From assembly GCF_003259845.1 (NCBI RefSeq), contig NZ_QLMJ01000006.1, positions 124,001 to 188,000 on the forward strand: DNA of 64,000 nt, in the 5' to 3' direction. The position numbers and the translations under genes are program-made. The stretch comes from Actinoplanes lutulentus (GTDB lineage: Bacteria; Actinomycetota; Actinomycetes; Mycobacteriales; Micromonosporaceae). The notes beneath the pieces are model-generated. The model worked only from the letters and a program-made list of their open reading frames with translations. It ran no database searches and was not told where the DNA came from. Shown here piece by piece: positions 33,838-42,516 of this stretch (position 1 is its first letter; every line of letters begins with the position of its first letter).

Positions 33838-33889
33838 GCTAGCTGTAGCTAGCGTTTTGCTTGCAACAGCTAGCACTCCGAGCTAACTT
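33838..33889 (+). promoter_or_regulatory. Leaderless promoter of the XRE gene with phased GCTAGC operator sites
   Basis: TTGCAA (33861-33866), a 17 bp spacer and TAACTT (33884-33889) form a good promoter, 6 nt before the ATG. Identical palindromes GCTAGC lie at 33838, 33848 and 33869, centred 10 and 21 bp apart, i.e. one and two helix turns. A weaker GCTAAC overlaps the -10. The third site lies in the spacer, which suits repression by the XRE protein itself. Confidence 0.65.
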
Positions 33890-33895
33890 CGAGCC

Positions 33896-34285
33896 ATGGC
33901 CACATCCAAGGAATTGCCCGAGGACATCGGATCCTTCATCCGGGACCTCAGGCAAACCGCGAAGATCTCGCTGCGGCAGCTCGCCGACAAGGCGGGGGTT
34001 TCCAACCCTTACCTGAGCCAGATCGAGCGTGGCCTGCGCAAACCTAGCGCCGAGGTGCTGCAGCAGATCGCGAGCGCCTTGCGAGTGTCGACGCCCGCGA
34101 TGTACCTGCGGGCCGGATTGCTCGATGGCGAGGGCCAGCAGGGTGTGCTGGCCGCCATCGCGGTCGACCCGGATCTCACGATCGCGCAGAAGCAGTCCCT
34201 GTCGCAGATCTACGAGACGTTCCGCAACGAGAGTGCGCGCAACCAGGCGGAGACTTCCGACCCGATCGCTGAGGAGACCAAATGA
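33896..34285 (+). CDS. XRE-family transcriptional regulator
   Basis: The 129-residue regulator has an N-terminal XRE helix-turn-helix (residues about 12-68: LRQTAKISLRQLADKAGV then SNPYLSQIERGLRKPSAEVL) and a C-terminal helical tail. It corresponds by position and sequence to mycobacterial Rv0474, upstream of hbhA. It is the likely binder of the phased GCTAGC sites just upstream. Its stop overlaps the hbhA-like start (ATGA), so the pair is one operon. Confidence 0.88.
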   Translation: MATSKELPEDIGSFIRDLRQTAKISLRQLADKAGVSNPYLSQIERGLRKPSAEVLQQIASALRVSTPAMYLRAGLLDGEGQQGVLAAIAVDPDLTIAQKQSLSQIYETFRNESARNQAETSDPIAEETK

Positions 34286-34785
34286 CCGAGCAGACGAACA
34301 CCAAGATCCCCGCCCCGCTGTACGCCGCTGCCGGCGCCGGCGACCTGGCGTACCAGCAGCTGCGCAAGCTCCCCGCCGTGCTGACCGAGCTGAGCGACAA
34401 GGCCGCCCAGTCGCTCAAGGTCTACAACGACCAGGCCGGCACCAAGGCCGCCGAGCTGCGTGACAAGGCGAACACGACCGACTTCGTCGCCCTCCGGGAG
34501 AACGCGGCCACCGCCGCGACCGCCTTCGCGCAGGTCGCCCAGGAGCGCGCCACCACCATCTACACCGCCCTCGTCGCCCGCGGCGAGCGCGTGGTCGGCA
34601 CCGGCGTGGTCGAGGCCGCCGACGTGGTGAACGCGGACATCGAGACGACCGAGGAGCCGAAGGCCGTCGAGGCTGCCGACGCCACGATCGTCCAGGCCGC
34701 CGTTGTCGAGGCCAAGGCTGTCGAGGCCGCCCCCAAGGCGCCGCGCAAGCGCGCGAAGCCGTCGGCCCCGAAGACCGCTGAGTAA
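34282..34785 (+). CDS. hbhA: HbhA-like (heparin-binding haemagglutinin-like) protein
   Basis: The 167-residue protein has an N-terminal KIPAPLYAAAGAGDLAYQQL, then a long amphipathic coiled-coil region (LPAVLTELSDKAAQSLKV to about residue 110) and a Lys/Ala/Pro-rich C-terminus (APKAPRKRAKPSAPK) like that of mycobacterial HBHA, where this tail binds glycosaminoglycans. No signal peptide is seen. In a saprophyte the role is unlikely to be host adhesion and may be surface or lipid-body related. It is coupled to the XRE gene and followed by a hairpin. Confidence 0.8.
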   Translation: MTEQTNTKIPAPLYAAAGAGDLAYQQLRKLPAVLTELSDKAAQSLKVYNDQAGTKAAELRDKANTTDFVALRENAATAATAFAQVAQERATTIYTALVARGERVVGTGVVEAADVVNADIETTEEPKAVEAADATIVQAAVVEAKAVEAAPKAPRKRAKPSAPKTAE

Positions 34786-34798
34786 TTAGACATGCATC

Positions 34799-34826
34799 GC
34801 GGGCCCCGGCGTTTGCTGGGGCCCGC
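34799..34826 (+). terminator. GC hairpin after hbhA
   Basis: Arms GCGGGCCCC and GGGGCCCGC with a 10 nt loop, 14 nt after the hbhA stop. No T-tract. It ends 4 nt before the next -10 box. Confidence 0.6.
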
Positions 34827-34830
34827 GGCA

Positions 34831-34836
34831 TAGAAT
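34831..34836 (+). promoter_or_regulatory. Leaderless -10 box (TAGAAT) of the DUF2516 gene
   Basis: TAGAAT ends 7 nt before ATG 34844, right behind the hbhA hairpin. Confidence 0.5.
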
Positions 34837-34843
34837 CTGCCTC

Positions 34844-35158
34844 ATGGCCTCTTCCGCGCCGATCTTCTTCGACGACGTACGCAACTACATCGACCTCCTG
34901 GTGCTGCTGGTCTCGCTGATCGTGCAGTCGGTGGCGCTGATCCACTGCCTCATTCAGCGGGGTGCCGGCTTCCAGGCCATCGGCACACTGCCGAAAGGCG
35001 CGTGGGCCGCGATCATCGGCGTCTGCCTGGTCATCACGTTCCTGACCGGCGGCTCTCTCCTGATCTTCAGCATGATCGGCATCGCCGCGGCGCTGGTCTA
35101 TCTGCTGGATGTCCGTCCCGGCCTCAAGGACCTGTCGGACGGCAAGGGCTTCTGGTGA
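34844..35158 (+). CDS. DUF2516 membrane protein
   Basis: The 104-residue protein has three transmembrane helices (residues 15-37, 52-72, 74-92) and ends VRPGLKDLSDGKGFW. It matches the DUF2516 family, which sits beside hbhA in mycobacteria too (Rv0476 position). Function unknown. It has its own promoter box and is followed by a hairpin at 35202. Confidence 0.85.
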   Translation: MASSAPIFFDDVRNYIDLLVLLVSLIVQSVALIHCLIQRGAGFQAIGTLPKGAWAAIIGVCLVITFLTGGSLLIFSMIGIAAALVYLLDVRPGLKDLSDGKGFW

Positions 35159-35201
35159 TCACTCCGGGCTCTTCTGGGCCGGCCTTTTGAGAGGCCGTTT
35201 C

Positions 35202-35227
35202 GGGCCGCCGCCTCCGGACGGCGGCCC
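35202..35227 (+). terminator. GC hairpin after the DUF2516 gene
   Basis: Arms GGGCCGCCG and CGGCGGCCC, 8 nt loop. It lies between the DUF2516 stop and the hydrolase start. Confidence 0.58.
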
Positions 35228-35276
35228 GCGCTTGCAGCGCGCCGATCGGACCGGCCCGCGGACCGGTCGCCCTACG

Positions 35277-36074
35277 TTGCCGGGTCCGGCCACCGAGCTG
35301 GTCACCCTCCCCTCTGGGGTACGCGTGGAGCAGCTGACCACCGGCGCCGGCGACCCGGTGACCGTCTTCGCGCACGGCCTGGCCGGTGACATCGCCGGTA
35401 CCCGCCCGTTCGGCAGTGGTGTGACCGGTCGGCGGGTGTTCTTCCACTTCCGCGGGCACGGCCGCTCCGACGTGCCGCCCGGCCCGTGGAGCTTCGCCGA
35501 CCTCGCCGCCGAGCTCTCGGCCGTTTCCGACCTCGCCGGCGCCACTCGCGCGCTCGGCGTGAGCATGGGCGCGGCCGCCCTCTGCCGGCTGCTCGCCACC
35601 GACCCGCACCGATTCGAGCGGGTGGTGCTCTACCTGCCCGCCCCACTGGACGGTCAGCGCACGGCGGCGTCGGTGTCCCGGATGGAACGTTTCCTGGCCT
35701 GCGTCGAGTCCGGCGAAGCCGCGATGATCGCCGAGGCGGTGGAGACCGAGATCCCGCCCGCGGTCCGCAACACCCCGGCCGGCTGGAGCCACCTGCGTCA
35801 GCGGGTGGAGTCGCTGCAGCGTGACGGCCTGGCCCAGGAGATCGCGACGATCTGGGATTCGCCCGCTGTCACCGATGACTCGGTGCTGCGTGAGTTCCGC
35901 GGCCGGGCCCTGGTGATCGGCTGCCTCGGGGACGACGTGCACCCGGTGAGCTGGGCCGAACGACTGGCCGAGCTGCTGCCCGGAGCCGAGCTGGAGGTCT
36001 TCGACCGCCCCTCGATCCTCTGGACGAGCCGCCAGGAACTCCGAACCCGGATCTCCACCTTCCTGAACAGCTAA
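35277..36074 (+). CDS. Alpha/beta hydrolase
   Basis: The roughly 265-residue hydrolase has an HG oxyanion segment (VFAHGLAGDIAGTRP), HFRGHGRSD, the nucleophile elbow GVSMGAAALCR (GxSxG), and VIGCLGDDVHPVSWA carrying an Asp and His. The usual C-terminal catalytic His is not obvious: the last segment reads FDRPSILWTSRQ. The start is uncertain: the frame opens in the DUF2516 gene, but homology and the hairpin at 35202 argue for a start near TTG 35277. Substrate unknown. Confidence 0.7.
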   Translation: MPGPATELVTLPSGVRVEQLTTGAGDPVTVFAHGLAGDIAGTRPFGSGVTGRRVFFHFRGHGRSDVPPGPWSFADLAAELSAVSDLAGATRALGVSMGAAALCRLLATDPHRFERVVLYLPAPLDGQRTAASVSRMERFLACVESGEAAMIAEAVETEIPPAVRNTPAGWSHLRQRVESLQRDGLAQEIATIWDSPAVTDDSVLREFRGRALVIGCLGDDVHPVSWAERLAELLPGAELEVFDRPSILWTSRQELRTRISTFLNS

Positions 36075-36150
36075 CCCGATCTCGGGCTGAGTTTGGTGCC
36101 GTTATGTCCGAAAGCCGTAACTTTTGGTTGGTCTGGGGCGTCTTTAGTGC

Positions 36151-36624
36151 GTGCGCTTGTCCCCTAAATCCCTCTTTTTCGGGTTAGTTACCGTCGGGCT
36201 GCCGTTCTCGATCGTCTCCGGTTGGGCCCTCGGTGCTCCGGCTGTCGAGCCCGCCGCGATCGGTGTCACGGGCGAGGCCGGCGGTGTCGGCGGAATCGGT
36301 GCCGCCCCCGCGACCATCACGCCCGACAAGGTCAACCCCCACGGCTACACGGGCCACCCGCCCCGAGCCACGACCACCGCGCCCGCCACGGCTCCGGTCA
36401 CGGCCGCGCCGGTCACTCCGGGGGCCACGGTGACGGTCACGGTCGTTACTTCCGTACCCCCGCCGCTTTTGACCTCGTCTTTGCCCCCGCTTCTCACTGA
36501 TCCGCCGGTGCCGACGCCGACGTCGGTGATCGACCCGCCGATTCCGTCGGCGACGCCGTCGTCGAGCGCGACGCCGTCTCCATCGGAGACCCTCGCTCCA
36601 TCGGGTGTAGCGAGCGGGTCCTAA
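36151..36624 (+). CDS. Secreted Pro/Thr/Ser-rich protein
   Basis: The 157-residue protein begins RLSPKSLFFGLVTVGLPF, a signal peptide ending near GAPAVEP. The remainder is low-complexity: Gly/Ala-rich, then Thr/Pro/Ser-rich with VTVTVV, TSVPPPLL and TPSSSATPSPSET. No fold or motif is recognised. Such tails are often cell-wall-spanning or glycosylated linkers. GTG 36151 has no clear ribosome site. Its stop overlaps the -10 box of the EI24 gene. Confidence 0.6.
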   Translation: MRLSPKSLFFGLVTVGLPFSIVSGWALGAPAVEPAAIGVTGEAGGVGGIGAAPATITPDKVNPHGYTGHPPRATTTAPATAPVTAAPVTPGATVTVTVVTSVPPPLLTSSLPPLLTDPPVPTPTSVIDPPIPSATPSSSATPSPSETLAPSGVASGS

Positions 36625-36635
36625 GCTCACGGACC

Positions 36636-37436
36636 GTGAGCGGTGATCAAAGTCGAGCGGTGTCGGCGGTCCGGGAGTTCGTGACCGGGGCGGGTTTGCT
36701 CGGCCGTGGGCTCGGCCTGATCCTGCGCAGCCCCCGGTTGCTGCTGCTCGGGCTGATTCCGGCGGTGCTCTCCGGGATCCTCTACATCGTTCTGCTGGTT
36801 CTGCTGGTCCGGTTCCTGCCCGACCTGTCGGAGGACGCGACCTGGTTCGCCGACGGCTGGGCCGGCTGGCTCCGCGACGTCGTGCAGGTCTTCGCCGGCG
36901 CCGGCATCCTGGGCCTCTCCGTGCTGCTCGGGATCCTCACGTTCACCGCGGTGACGCTGCTGATCGGCGATCCGTTCTACGAGACCATCTCGGGCCGGAT
37001 CGAGAACCGTTTCGGCGGGGTTCCGGACGAGGTCGAGGTCGGCCTGCTGGAGTCGCTGCGTCGCAGCCTCGCCGACTCGCTGCGGCTGATCGGCATCGGT
37101 GTGCTGGTCGCGATCCCGCTTTTCCTGCTCGGGCTGCTGCCGGTGATCGGGCAGACCGTGATCCCGGTGATCGGCGGCGCGATCGGCGGTTGGCTGCTCG
37201 CGCTGGAGCTGACCGGTGTGCCGTTCCAGCGGCGTGGTCAGCGTCTGCGGCACCGGCGAGCGGTTCTGGGCGCGAGCAAGCCGCTCACGCTGGGGTTCGG
37301 CGCTGCGGTGTTCGCGGTGTTCCTGATCCCGCTCGGGGCGGTGCTGTTCATGCCGGCCGCGATCGCCGGGGCGACGTTGCTGGCCCGCAGGTCGCTGGGT
37401 AAGCCGATCACGATCACCACGACGGCGTCGTTGTAG
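36636..37436 (+). CDS. EI24-domain (CysZ-like) membrane protein
   Basis: The 266-residue protein has about six transmembrane segments: after REFVTGAGLLGRGLGLILRS, helices at about 38-60, 88-112, 150-200 and 225-255. DPFYETISGRIENRFGG is the conserved EI24/CysZ loop. CysZ imports sulfate, but actinobacterial EI24 members are uncharacterised. TAAGCT lies 8 nt before GTG 36636. It converges with the LacI gene. Confidence 0.8.
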   Translation: MSGDQSRAVSAVREFVTGAGLLGRGLGLILRSPRLLLLGLIPAVLSGILYIVLLVLLVRFLPDLSEDATWFADGWAGWLRDVVQVFAGAGILGLSVLLGILTFTAVTLLIGDPFYETISGRIENRFGGVPDEVEVGLLESLRRSLADSLRLIGIGVLVAIPLFLLGLLPVIGQTVIPVIGGAIGGWLLALELTGVPFQRRGQRLRHRRAVLGASKPLTLGFGAAVFAVFLIPLGAVLFMPAAIAGATLLARRSLGKPITITTTASL

Positions 37437-37441
37437 AAATT

Positions 37442-38455
37442 TCAGGCTGACTCGCGCAGGACCAGTTCGGTCGGCAGGACCACCGACTCCGGCACGTCCT
37501 CGTCGCCCGCGATCAGCCGCAGCATCAGCTGGGCCATGGTCCGGCCCGACTCGGCGATCGGCTGACGGACCGTGGTGAGCGGCGGATCGCTGTACCGGCT
37601 GATGTCGAAGTCGTCGAATCCGATCACCGCGACGTCGTCCGGCACCCGCCGCCCGGCCGCCCGCAACGTCTGCAGCGCACCGTGTGCCATCAGGTCGGAC
37701 GCGGCGAAGACGGCGTCCAGGGACGGGTCGCGGTCGAGCAGGTCGCGCATCGCGGCGATGCCGGAGTCGCGGGTGAAGTCGCCCTGCGCCACAAGTTCCG
37801 GGAGACCGGCCTGGCGCAGCGTGTCCCGGTAACCGGCGAGCCGGGCCAGGCCGGCGACCATGTCCTGCGGTCCGGCGATGGTGGCGATCCGGCGGCGTCC
37901 GGCGGCGACCAGGTGACGAACCGCGGCGGCCACTCCGCCGGCGTGGTCGACGTCGACGTACGGCACCTGGGGGCCGTCGCTCATCGGGCGGCCGCTGCAC
38001 ACGACCGGGATGCCGCGCTGGGCCAGCGCGCCGGGCAGCGGATCGGCGCCGTGGATCGAGGCGAACAGCACTCCGTCGACGTGACCGGCTACCGCGTACC
38101 GCTCGACGCGATGATGACCGGCCTCGGAGCCGGTCATCATCAGCACGAGCTGTTTGTCGGCGGCTTCCAGCTCCATGCCGACACCCCGGATGATCGCCGG
38201 GAAGAACAGGTCGTCGGAGAAGACCCGGTTCGCCGTCTCCGGCAGGATCAGCGCGATCGAGTCGGTCCGCTGGGTGACCAGGCTGCGAGCTGCCTGGTTC
38301 GGCACGTAACCGAGCTCGTCGACGGCCTGGTTGACCGCGTCCCGGATGCCGGCCGCCACCGTGGTGGAGCCGTTGACGACGCGGGACACGGTCGCCCGGG
38401 ACACCCCGGCACGACGGGCCACCGCTTCCAAGGTGGGCCGCTCCCGCGTCGTCAC
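37442..38455 (-). CDS. LacI-family transcriptional regulator
   Basis: The 337-residue repressor has an N-terminal helix-turn-helix (TLEAVARRAGVSRATVSRVV) with hinge YVPNQAARSL, and a periplasmic-binding-like ligand domain (VDGVLFASIHG, VPDDVAVIGFDDFDISRYSDP). It lies directly downstream of the beta-glucosidase gene on the same strand (26 nt gap), so it should sense a beta-glucoside or its breakdown product and control that gene. The likely operator is the 39972 palindrome. Confidence 0.92.
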   Translation of the reverse strand: MTTRERPTLEAVARRAGVSRATVSRVVNGSTTVAAGIRDAVNQAVDELGYVPNQAARSLVTQRTDSIALILPETANRVFSDDLFFPAIIRGVGMELEAADKQLVLMMTGSEAGHHRVERYAVAGHVDGVLFASIHGADPLPGALAQRGIPVVCSGRPMSDGPQVPYVDVDHAGGVAAAVRHLVAAGRRRIATIAGPQDMVAGLARLAGYRDTLRQAGLPELVAQGDFTRDSGIAAMRDLLDRDPSLDAVFAASDLMAHGALQTLRAAGRRVPDDVAVIGFDDFDISRYSDPPLTTVRQPIAESGRTMAQLMLRLIAGDEDVPESVVLPTELVLRESA

Positions 38456-38481
38456 AAGAAGTCTCCCCGTCTAGTGAGGCT

Positions 38482-39885
38482 TTACTCCAGGCCGTTGCGC
38501 CGGATGACCTCGCGGTACCACTTCGCACTGTCCTTGAGCACACGCTCTTGCGTCGTGTAGTCGACGTGCACGATACCGAAGCGCTTCTTGTAGCCCTCGG
38601 CCCATTCGAAGTTGTCCATCAGAGACCACGCGAAGTATCCACGCAGATCCACTCCGTCCGCCAGAGCGTCGTGGCAGGCGCGCAGGTGAGCGTCGATGTA
38701 TTCGATCCGACGGAGGTCCTGAACCTCGCCGTTCTCGGACGGAACCTCGGGGTACGCCGCGCCGTTCTCGGTGATCATCAGTGCGGTGCCCGGGTAGTCC
38801 CGGTGGATGCGGGTCAGCAGACGGTTCAGCGACGCCGGTTCGATCTGCCAGTTCATGTCGGTGACCGGGCCGACCGGCGGCCGGAACGCGATGCCCTGGC
38901 TGCCTGGGTAATCGCCGGCACCGGGCGCGCCGGCCTTCGCGGAGACGTACGAAGGGGTGTAGAAGTTGATCCCCAGCACGTCGAGCGGCTGGTGGATGAG
39001 CGCCTCGTCGCCGTCACGGATGAACGACAGGTCGGTGATCCGGGAGATGTGCTCCAGGACGTCCGCCGGGTACCGGCCGAGCAGCAGCGGGTCGAAGAAG
39101 ATCCGGTTCGCGACGCCGTCGATGATCCGGGCGGCGTCGATGTCGGCCGGGTTCGCCGGGTCGAGCGGGGAGACCTCGCACGGGTTGAGCGTGATGCTGA
39201 TGTTGCGGGCACCGGCCGACCGCAGGGCGCTCGCCGCGAGGCCGTGCGCCAGGTTGAGGTGGTGGACCGCGGCCAGGGCGGCGGCCGGGTTCTGCACACC
39301 GGGCGCGTGGATGCCGTTGCCGTAACCCAGGTACGCCGAGCACCAAGGCTCGTTCAGCGTGGTCCAGGTGGCGACGCGGTCGCCGAGGCGGCGGTGCACG
39401 ATCTGGGCGTACTCGGCGAAGGCCTCGGCGGTCTCGCGTGCGGTCCAGCCGCCGCGGTCCTCCAGCGTCTGCGGCAGGTCCCAGTGGTACAGCGTGACGA
39501 CCGGGTCGATGCCCTTGGCGAGCAGTTCGTCGGTGAGCCGGTCGTAGAAGTCCAGACCCCGCACGTTGACCGGGCCGGTGCCGTCCGGCTGGATCCGCGG
39601 CCAGGCGACCGAGAAGCGGTACGCGCCGAGACCGAGGTCGGCCATCATCGCGACGTCGTCGGCGTACCGGTGGTAGTGGTCGCAGGCGATGTCACCGGTG
39701 TGGCCGGCGTAGACCTTGCCCGGGGTGCGGCTGAAGGTGTCCCAGATGGACGGGCCGCGACCGTCCTCCCGCGCCGCGCCCTCGATCTGGTACGACGCGG
39801 TGGCCGCGCCCCAGACGAAACCTTCGGGGAAGGTGATCCCCGTGGGCGCGGGCTGCGCCGACGTGGACGTGACGGTAGCCGTCAT
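38482..39885 (-). CDS. GH1 beta-glucosidase
   Basis: The 467-residue cytoplasmic enzyme hydrolyses beta-glucosides. The GH1 N-terminus is [19 protein letters not shown]; the acid/base Glu is in [14 protein letters not shown] and the nucleophile Glu in [30 protein letters not shown] is the C-terminal signature. ATG 39885 is the start supported by homology; the frame is open to 40035. It precedes its LacI regulator. No sugar transporter is nearby. Confidence 0.94.
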   Translation of the reverse strand: MTATVTSTSAQPAPTGITFPEGFVWGAATASYQIEGAAREDGRGPSIWDTFSRTPGKVYAGHTGDIACDHYHRYADDVAMMADLGLGAYRFSVAWPRIQPDGTGPVNVRGLDFYDRLTDELLAKGIDPVVTLYHWDLPQTLEDRGGWTARETAEAFAEYAQIVHRRLGDRVATWTTLNEPWCSAYLGYGNGIHAPGVQNPAAALAAVHHLNLAHGLAASALRSAGARNISITLNPCEVSPLDPANPADIDAARIIDGVANRIFFDPLLLGRYPADVLEHISRITDLSFIRDGDEALIHQPLDVLGINFYTPSYVSAKAGAPGAGDYPGSQGIAFRPPVGPVTDMNWQIEPASLNRLLTRIHRDYPGTALMITENGAAYPEVPSENGEVQDLRRIEYIDAHLRACHDALADGVDLRGYFAWSLMDNFEWAEGYKKRFGIVHVDYTTQERVLKDSAKWYREVIRRNGLE

Positions 39886-39971
39886 TCTGCACCGCTTCCT
39901 GCTCTTGATCAGGTTCTGTGACTTAACCGGTTCAGAGGATACTTGCTCATGCGGCTGGGGCCCCCGCTGAG

Positions 39972-39985
39972 GAGAGCGTTTTCTC
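39972..39985. promoter_or_regulatory. Candidate LacI-type operator upstream of the beta-glucosidase
   Basis: GAGAGCGTTTTCTC has GAGA/TCTC arms, akin to CebR-type AGAGCGCTCT sites. It lies 87 nt upstream of the start. AACCGGTT nearby is a second palindrome. The match is partial. Confidence 0.35.
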
Positions 39986-39997
39986 AACCGCTGGGGG

Positions 39998-40759
39998 TCA
40001 GCCGGTCCGCAGTGCCTGAACCAGGCGCGGGTCACCGGTGAGGGCGAGCTGATCGGTCCGCTTACGGCCCATCAGCGCGAGCTGGAGGTCGCTCGCGGTG
40101 CCGGTGATCTTTGCTCGGGGGTGGTGGTCGTCGCTGTCCAGGATCGTGCCGGTGTCCAGCAGCGCGATGCCCGGGCCGCGGAGCCGGACGAACCACTCGT
40201 GCGCGGCATCCGTCGCGACCAGGTGCACCACACCGTGCAGGTCGTCCGGGCCCTGCCGGCGGCCGGCCGGCAGCCAGGTGTCCAGCACCTCGCTCACGCC
40301 GTCGGCGGCGAGTTTCGTCTCGATCGGGGTGGCCCGGCCGGCGGCGGTCTCGGCGTCCCAGCGGTGGACCGAGATCTCATGCGCCATCCGGCGGTCCCAG
40401 AAGCTCGCCCGTTTGGGCTGCGGCGCCCAGTTCCACGCGGGGAAGTCCGGGTCGAGCGCTTCTAGGGTCTCGATCGTGCCGGTCAGCTCACGCCGCAACT
40501 GGTCCAGCGCCTCGGACCACTCCGGGCGTTCGGTCGCCTCGTCCCTCGGGGCGGGCCGGTCGGTGACGCCGCGCGCCACCGACGCGCGGACCCAGCGCAG
40601 CAGCCCGGTCAGGTGGTCGGCGAGGTCGGCGACGGTCCAGCCTGGGCACGCGGCGATCGCCACGTCAGGACCGGTTTCGGCGACGGCGTCCCACAGCGCC
40701 GGCCCGTCGGCGCGCAGCGCCGCGAGCCAGAAGTCCTTCGTCGCGTGCAACCTGTTCAT
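39998..40759 (-). CDS. Mycothiol-dependent maleylpyruvate isomerase-family protein
   Basis: The 253-residue protein has an N-terminal DinB-like MDMPI domain with metal ligands: His in [12 protein letters not shown] (about residue 49) and in [13 protein letters not shown] (about 126-131). The C-terminal domain (about 165-250) is of the SCP2-like sort seen in this family ([30 protein letters not shown]). Members isomerise maleylpyruvate or use mycothiol as cofactor. Mycothiol is made by MshD in this same window. Confidence 0.85.
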   Translation of the reverse strand: MNRLHATKDFWLAALRADGPALWDAVAETGPDVAIAACPGWTVADLADHLTGLLRWVRASVARGVTDRPAPRDEATERPEWSEALDQLRRELTGTIETLEALDPDFPAWNWAPQPKRASFWDRRMAHEISVHRWDAETAAGRATPIETKLAADGVSEVLDTWLPAGRRQGPDDLHGVVHLVATDAAHEWFVRLRGPGIALLDTGTILDSDDHHPRAKITGTASDLQLALMGRKRTDQLALTGDPRLVQALRTG

Positions 40760-40814
40760 CGCAGATGTCTCCCGCTCGGCCGGACCGCCGGTGTCGCCCC
40801 CAACAGCCTGAGCT

Positions 40815-40820
40815 TAGGGT
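40815..40820 (+). promoter_or_regulatory. Leaderless -10 box (TAGGGT) of murB
   Basis: TAGGGT ends 7 nt before GTG 40828, with no ribosome site between. Confidence 0.5.
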
Positions 40821-40827
40821 GAACCTC

Positions 40828-41892
40828 GTGCCCGACGCATTCGCCGACCATCTGATTGACACACCCCCGGCTGCCGAGAACTCCTTGGCGGTCTACACGA
40901 CGCTACGCCTCGGTGGCCCAGCCGGCACCCTGACCACGGCTGTCCACGCGGACGAGGCAGTGGAGACGGTGCGTGCGGCGTCATCCGCCGGGCGGCCGGT
41001 CCTGGTTCTGGCCGGCGGGAGCAACGTCGTGATCGGCGACGCCGGGTTCCCCGGCGAGACGCTGCTGCTGCGTACCGGCGGCATCGAGGTCGTGGGCGAA
41101 GACCCGAGCAGCGTCGTGGTCCGGGTCGCGGCGGGCGAGACCTGGGACGATTTTGTTTCGTACGCCGTAACGAACGGCTGGTCCGGCGTGGAGTGCCTGT
41201 CCGGCATCCCCGGCTCGGCCGGCGCCACCCCGATCCAGAACGTCGGGGCGTACGGCCAGGAGGTCGGGCACACGATCGAGGCCGTGCACGCGTACGACCG
41301 GGTCGCCGACGAGATCCGCAGGATGACGCCCGCCGAGTGCGGCTTCGGCTACCGCGCGAGCGTCTTCAAGCACAACGACCGCTACCTGGTGCTCTCCGTC
41401 GACTTCCGGCTGGCGAAGTCCGGCGACTCGGCCCCGATCCGGTACGCGGAGCTGGCCCGCAGTCTCGGCGGCGAGGCCGGTGACCGGGTGCCGCTCGGCC
41501 TGGCCCGCGACACCGTGCTGAAACTGCGCGCCGGCAAGGGCATGGTGCTCGACCCGGAGGACCGCGACACCTGGTCGGTCGGCTCGTTCTTCACCAATCC
41601 AGTGATCTCCGAGGAGCTTTTCCGTACCCTCGGCGAGATCCCGCACTGGCCGGCCGGCGACGACATGGTCAAGCTGCCGGCCGCCTGGCTGATCGAGCGG
41701 GCCGGCTTCCCGAAAGGCTTCGCCGGTGACGGCGTCGCGATCTCCGGGAAGCACACGCTGGCCCTGACGAACCGGGGCGCCGGCAGCACGACCGCGCTGC
41801 TCGACCTGGCCCGCACGATCCGCGACGGGGTGCGCGAGCGCTTCGGCGTGGACCTGCACCCCGAGCCGGTGCTGGTCAACTGCGAGTTCTGA
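40828..41892 (+). CDS. murB: UDP-N-acetylenolpyruvoylglucosamine reductase
   Basis: The 354-residue FAD enzyme reduces UDP-GlcNAc-enolpyruvate with NADPH to UDP-MurNAc in peptidoglycan synthesis. FAD-site motifs are VLAGGSNVVIGDAGF and SGIPGSAGATPIQNVGAYG; the reductase motif is DTWSVGSFFTNPV with the catalytic Ser, and AAWLIERAGFPKG. GTG 40828 follows TAGGGT by 7 nt; the frame is open to 40765. It converges on the CAP gene with 9 bp between stops. Confidence 0.95.
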   Translation: MPDAFADHLIDTPPAAENSLAVYTTLRLGGPAGTLTTAVHADEAVETVRAASSAGRPVLVLAGGSNVVIGDAGFPGETLLLRTGGIEVVGEDPSSVVVRVAAGETWDDFVSYAVTNGWSGVECLSGIPGSAGATPIQNVGAYGQEVGHTIEAVHAYDRVADEIRRMTPAECGFGYRASVFKHNDRYLVLSVDFRLAKSGDSAPIRYAELARSLGGEAGDRVPLGLARDTVLKLRAGKGMVLDPEDRDTWSVGSFFTNPVISEELFRTLGEIPHWPAGDDMVKLPAAWLIERAGFPKGFAGDGVAISGKHTLALTNRGAGSTTALLDLARTIRDGVRERFGVDLHPEPVLVNCEF

Positions 41893-41901
41893 GCCGGCTT
41901 T

Positions 41902-42516
41902 CTACTGCCACCCGAACACCTGCGTGTAATAAGGAGTGCCGTCGGCCGCGTACGCGACGCCGGTGCCGATCGCCTTGGCGCCGCAGTTGAGGATGTTCGC
42001 CCGGTGGCCGGGGCTCTTCATCCAGGCGTCGACGACGCCGGTGGCGGTGGGGTAACCCCAGCCGATGTTCTCCCCGGCCGGCTGACGGTACCCGGCGACC
42101 CGGCTGCGGCTGACGAACGTCGAGCCGTCCCGCCAGACGTGGCTGAAGAGCCGGGTCCGCGCCATGTACCAGCTCTGCCGTAGTGAAGCGGTGACCAGGT
42201 TCTGGTCCTGGGTGAGCGCCGGGCACCCGGCGGCCTTGCGCCTCTCGTTGGTGAGGCGGAGCACCTGCGTCATCATCGAGCGCGCGCGCAGCCGGGCGAC
42301 GGTGGCGGCGCCCGGTGTGGCCGCCGGGGCAGCGGTGGAGACGGCGCGTGGCGTGGCTTCTCTAACCTCACCCGGCGCGGGCTGTGTCGTCGGCGGGGAT
42401 ACGCGTACCGGGCGCGGCGGGGAGATCGGACCGGTGCCCAGCGCGGGTGCGGCGAGGACAAGCAGCGCGGGCGTTGCCGCGATCATCACGACACGTCGTA
42501 CCGCCAGGTCGAACAC
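41902..42516 (-). CDS. Secreted CAP/SCP-domain protein
   Basis: The 204-residue protein begins with a signal peptide (FDLAVRRVVMIAATPALLVLA), then a Pro/Thr-rich linker (residues 30-75), then a CAP domain: LTNERRKAAGCPAL, SWYMARTRLFSHVW, ENIGWGYPTATGVVDAWMKS and PGHRANILNC. It retains the two His and two Glu-type positions typical of the CAP cleft. Function unknown. GTG 42516 is behind GGAGG at 5 nt; the frame is open to 42552. Confidence 0.86.
   Translation of the reverse strand: MFDLAVRRVVMIAATPALLVLAAPALGTGPISPPRPVRVSPPTTQPAPGEVREATPRAVSTAAPAATPGAATVARLRARSMMTQVLRLTNERRKAAGCPALTQDQNLVTASLRQSWYMARTRLFSHVWRDGSTFVSRSRVAGYRQPAGENIGWGYPTATGVVDAWMKSPGHRANILNCGAKAIGTGVAYAADGTPYYTQVFGWQ

Noticed and set aside
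36627..38543. 638-residue minus-strand frame
   Set aside because: Antisense to the EI24 gene and out of phase with the LacI gene; Arg/Gly-rich composition.
38548..39921. 457-residue plus-strand frame over the beta-glucosidase
   Set aside because: Exact antisense of a clear GH1 gene; Val/Arg/Gly/Asp-rich shadow.
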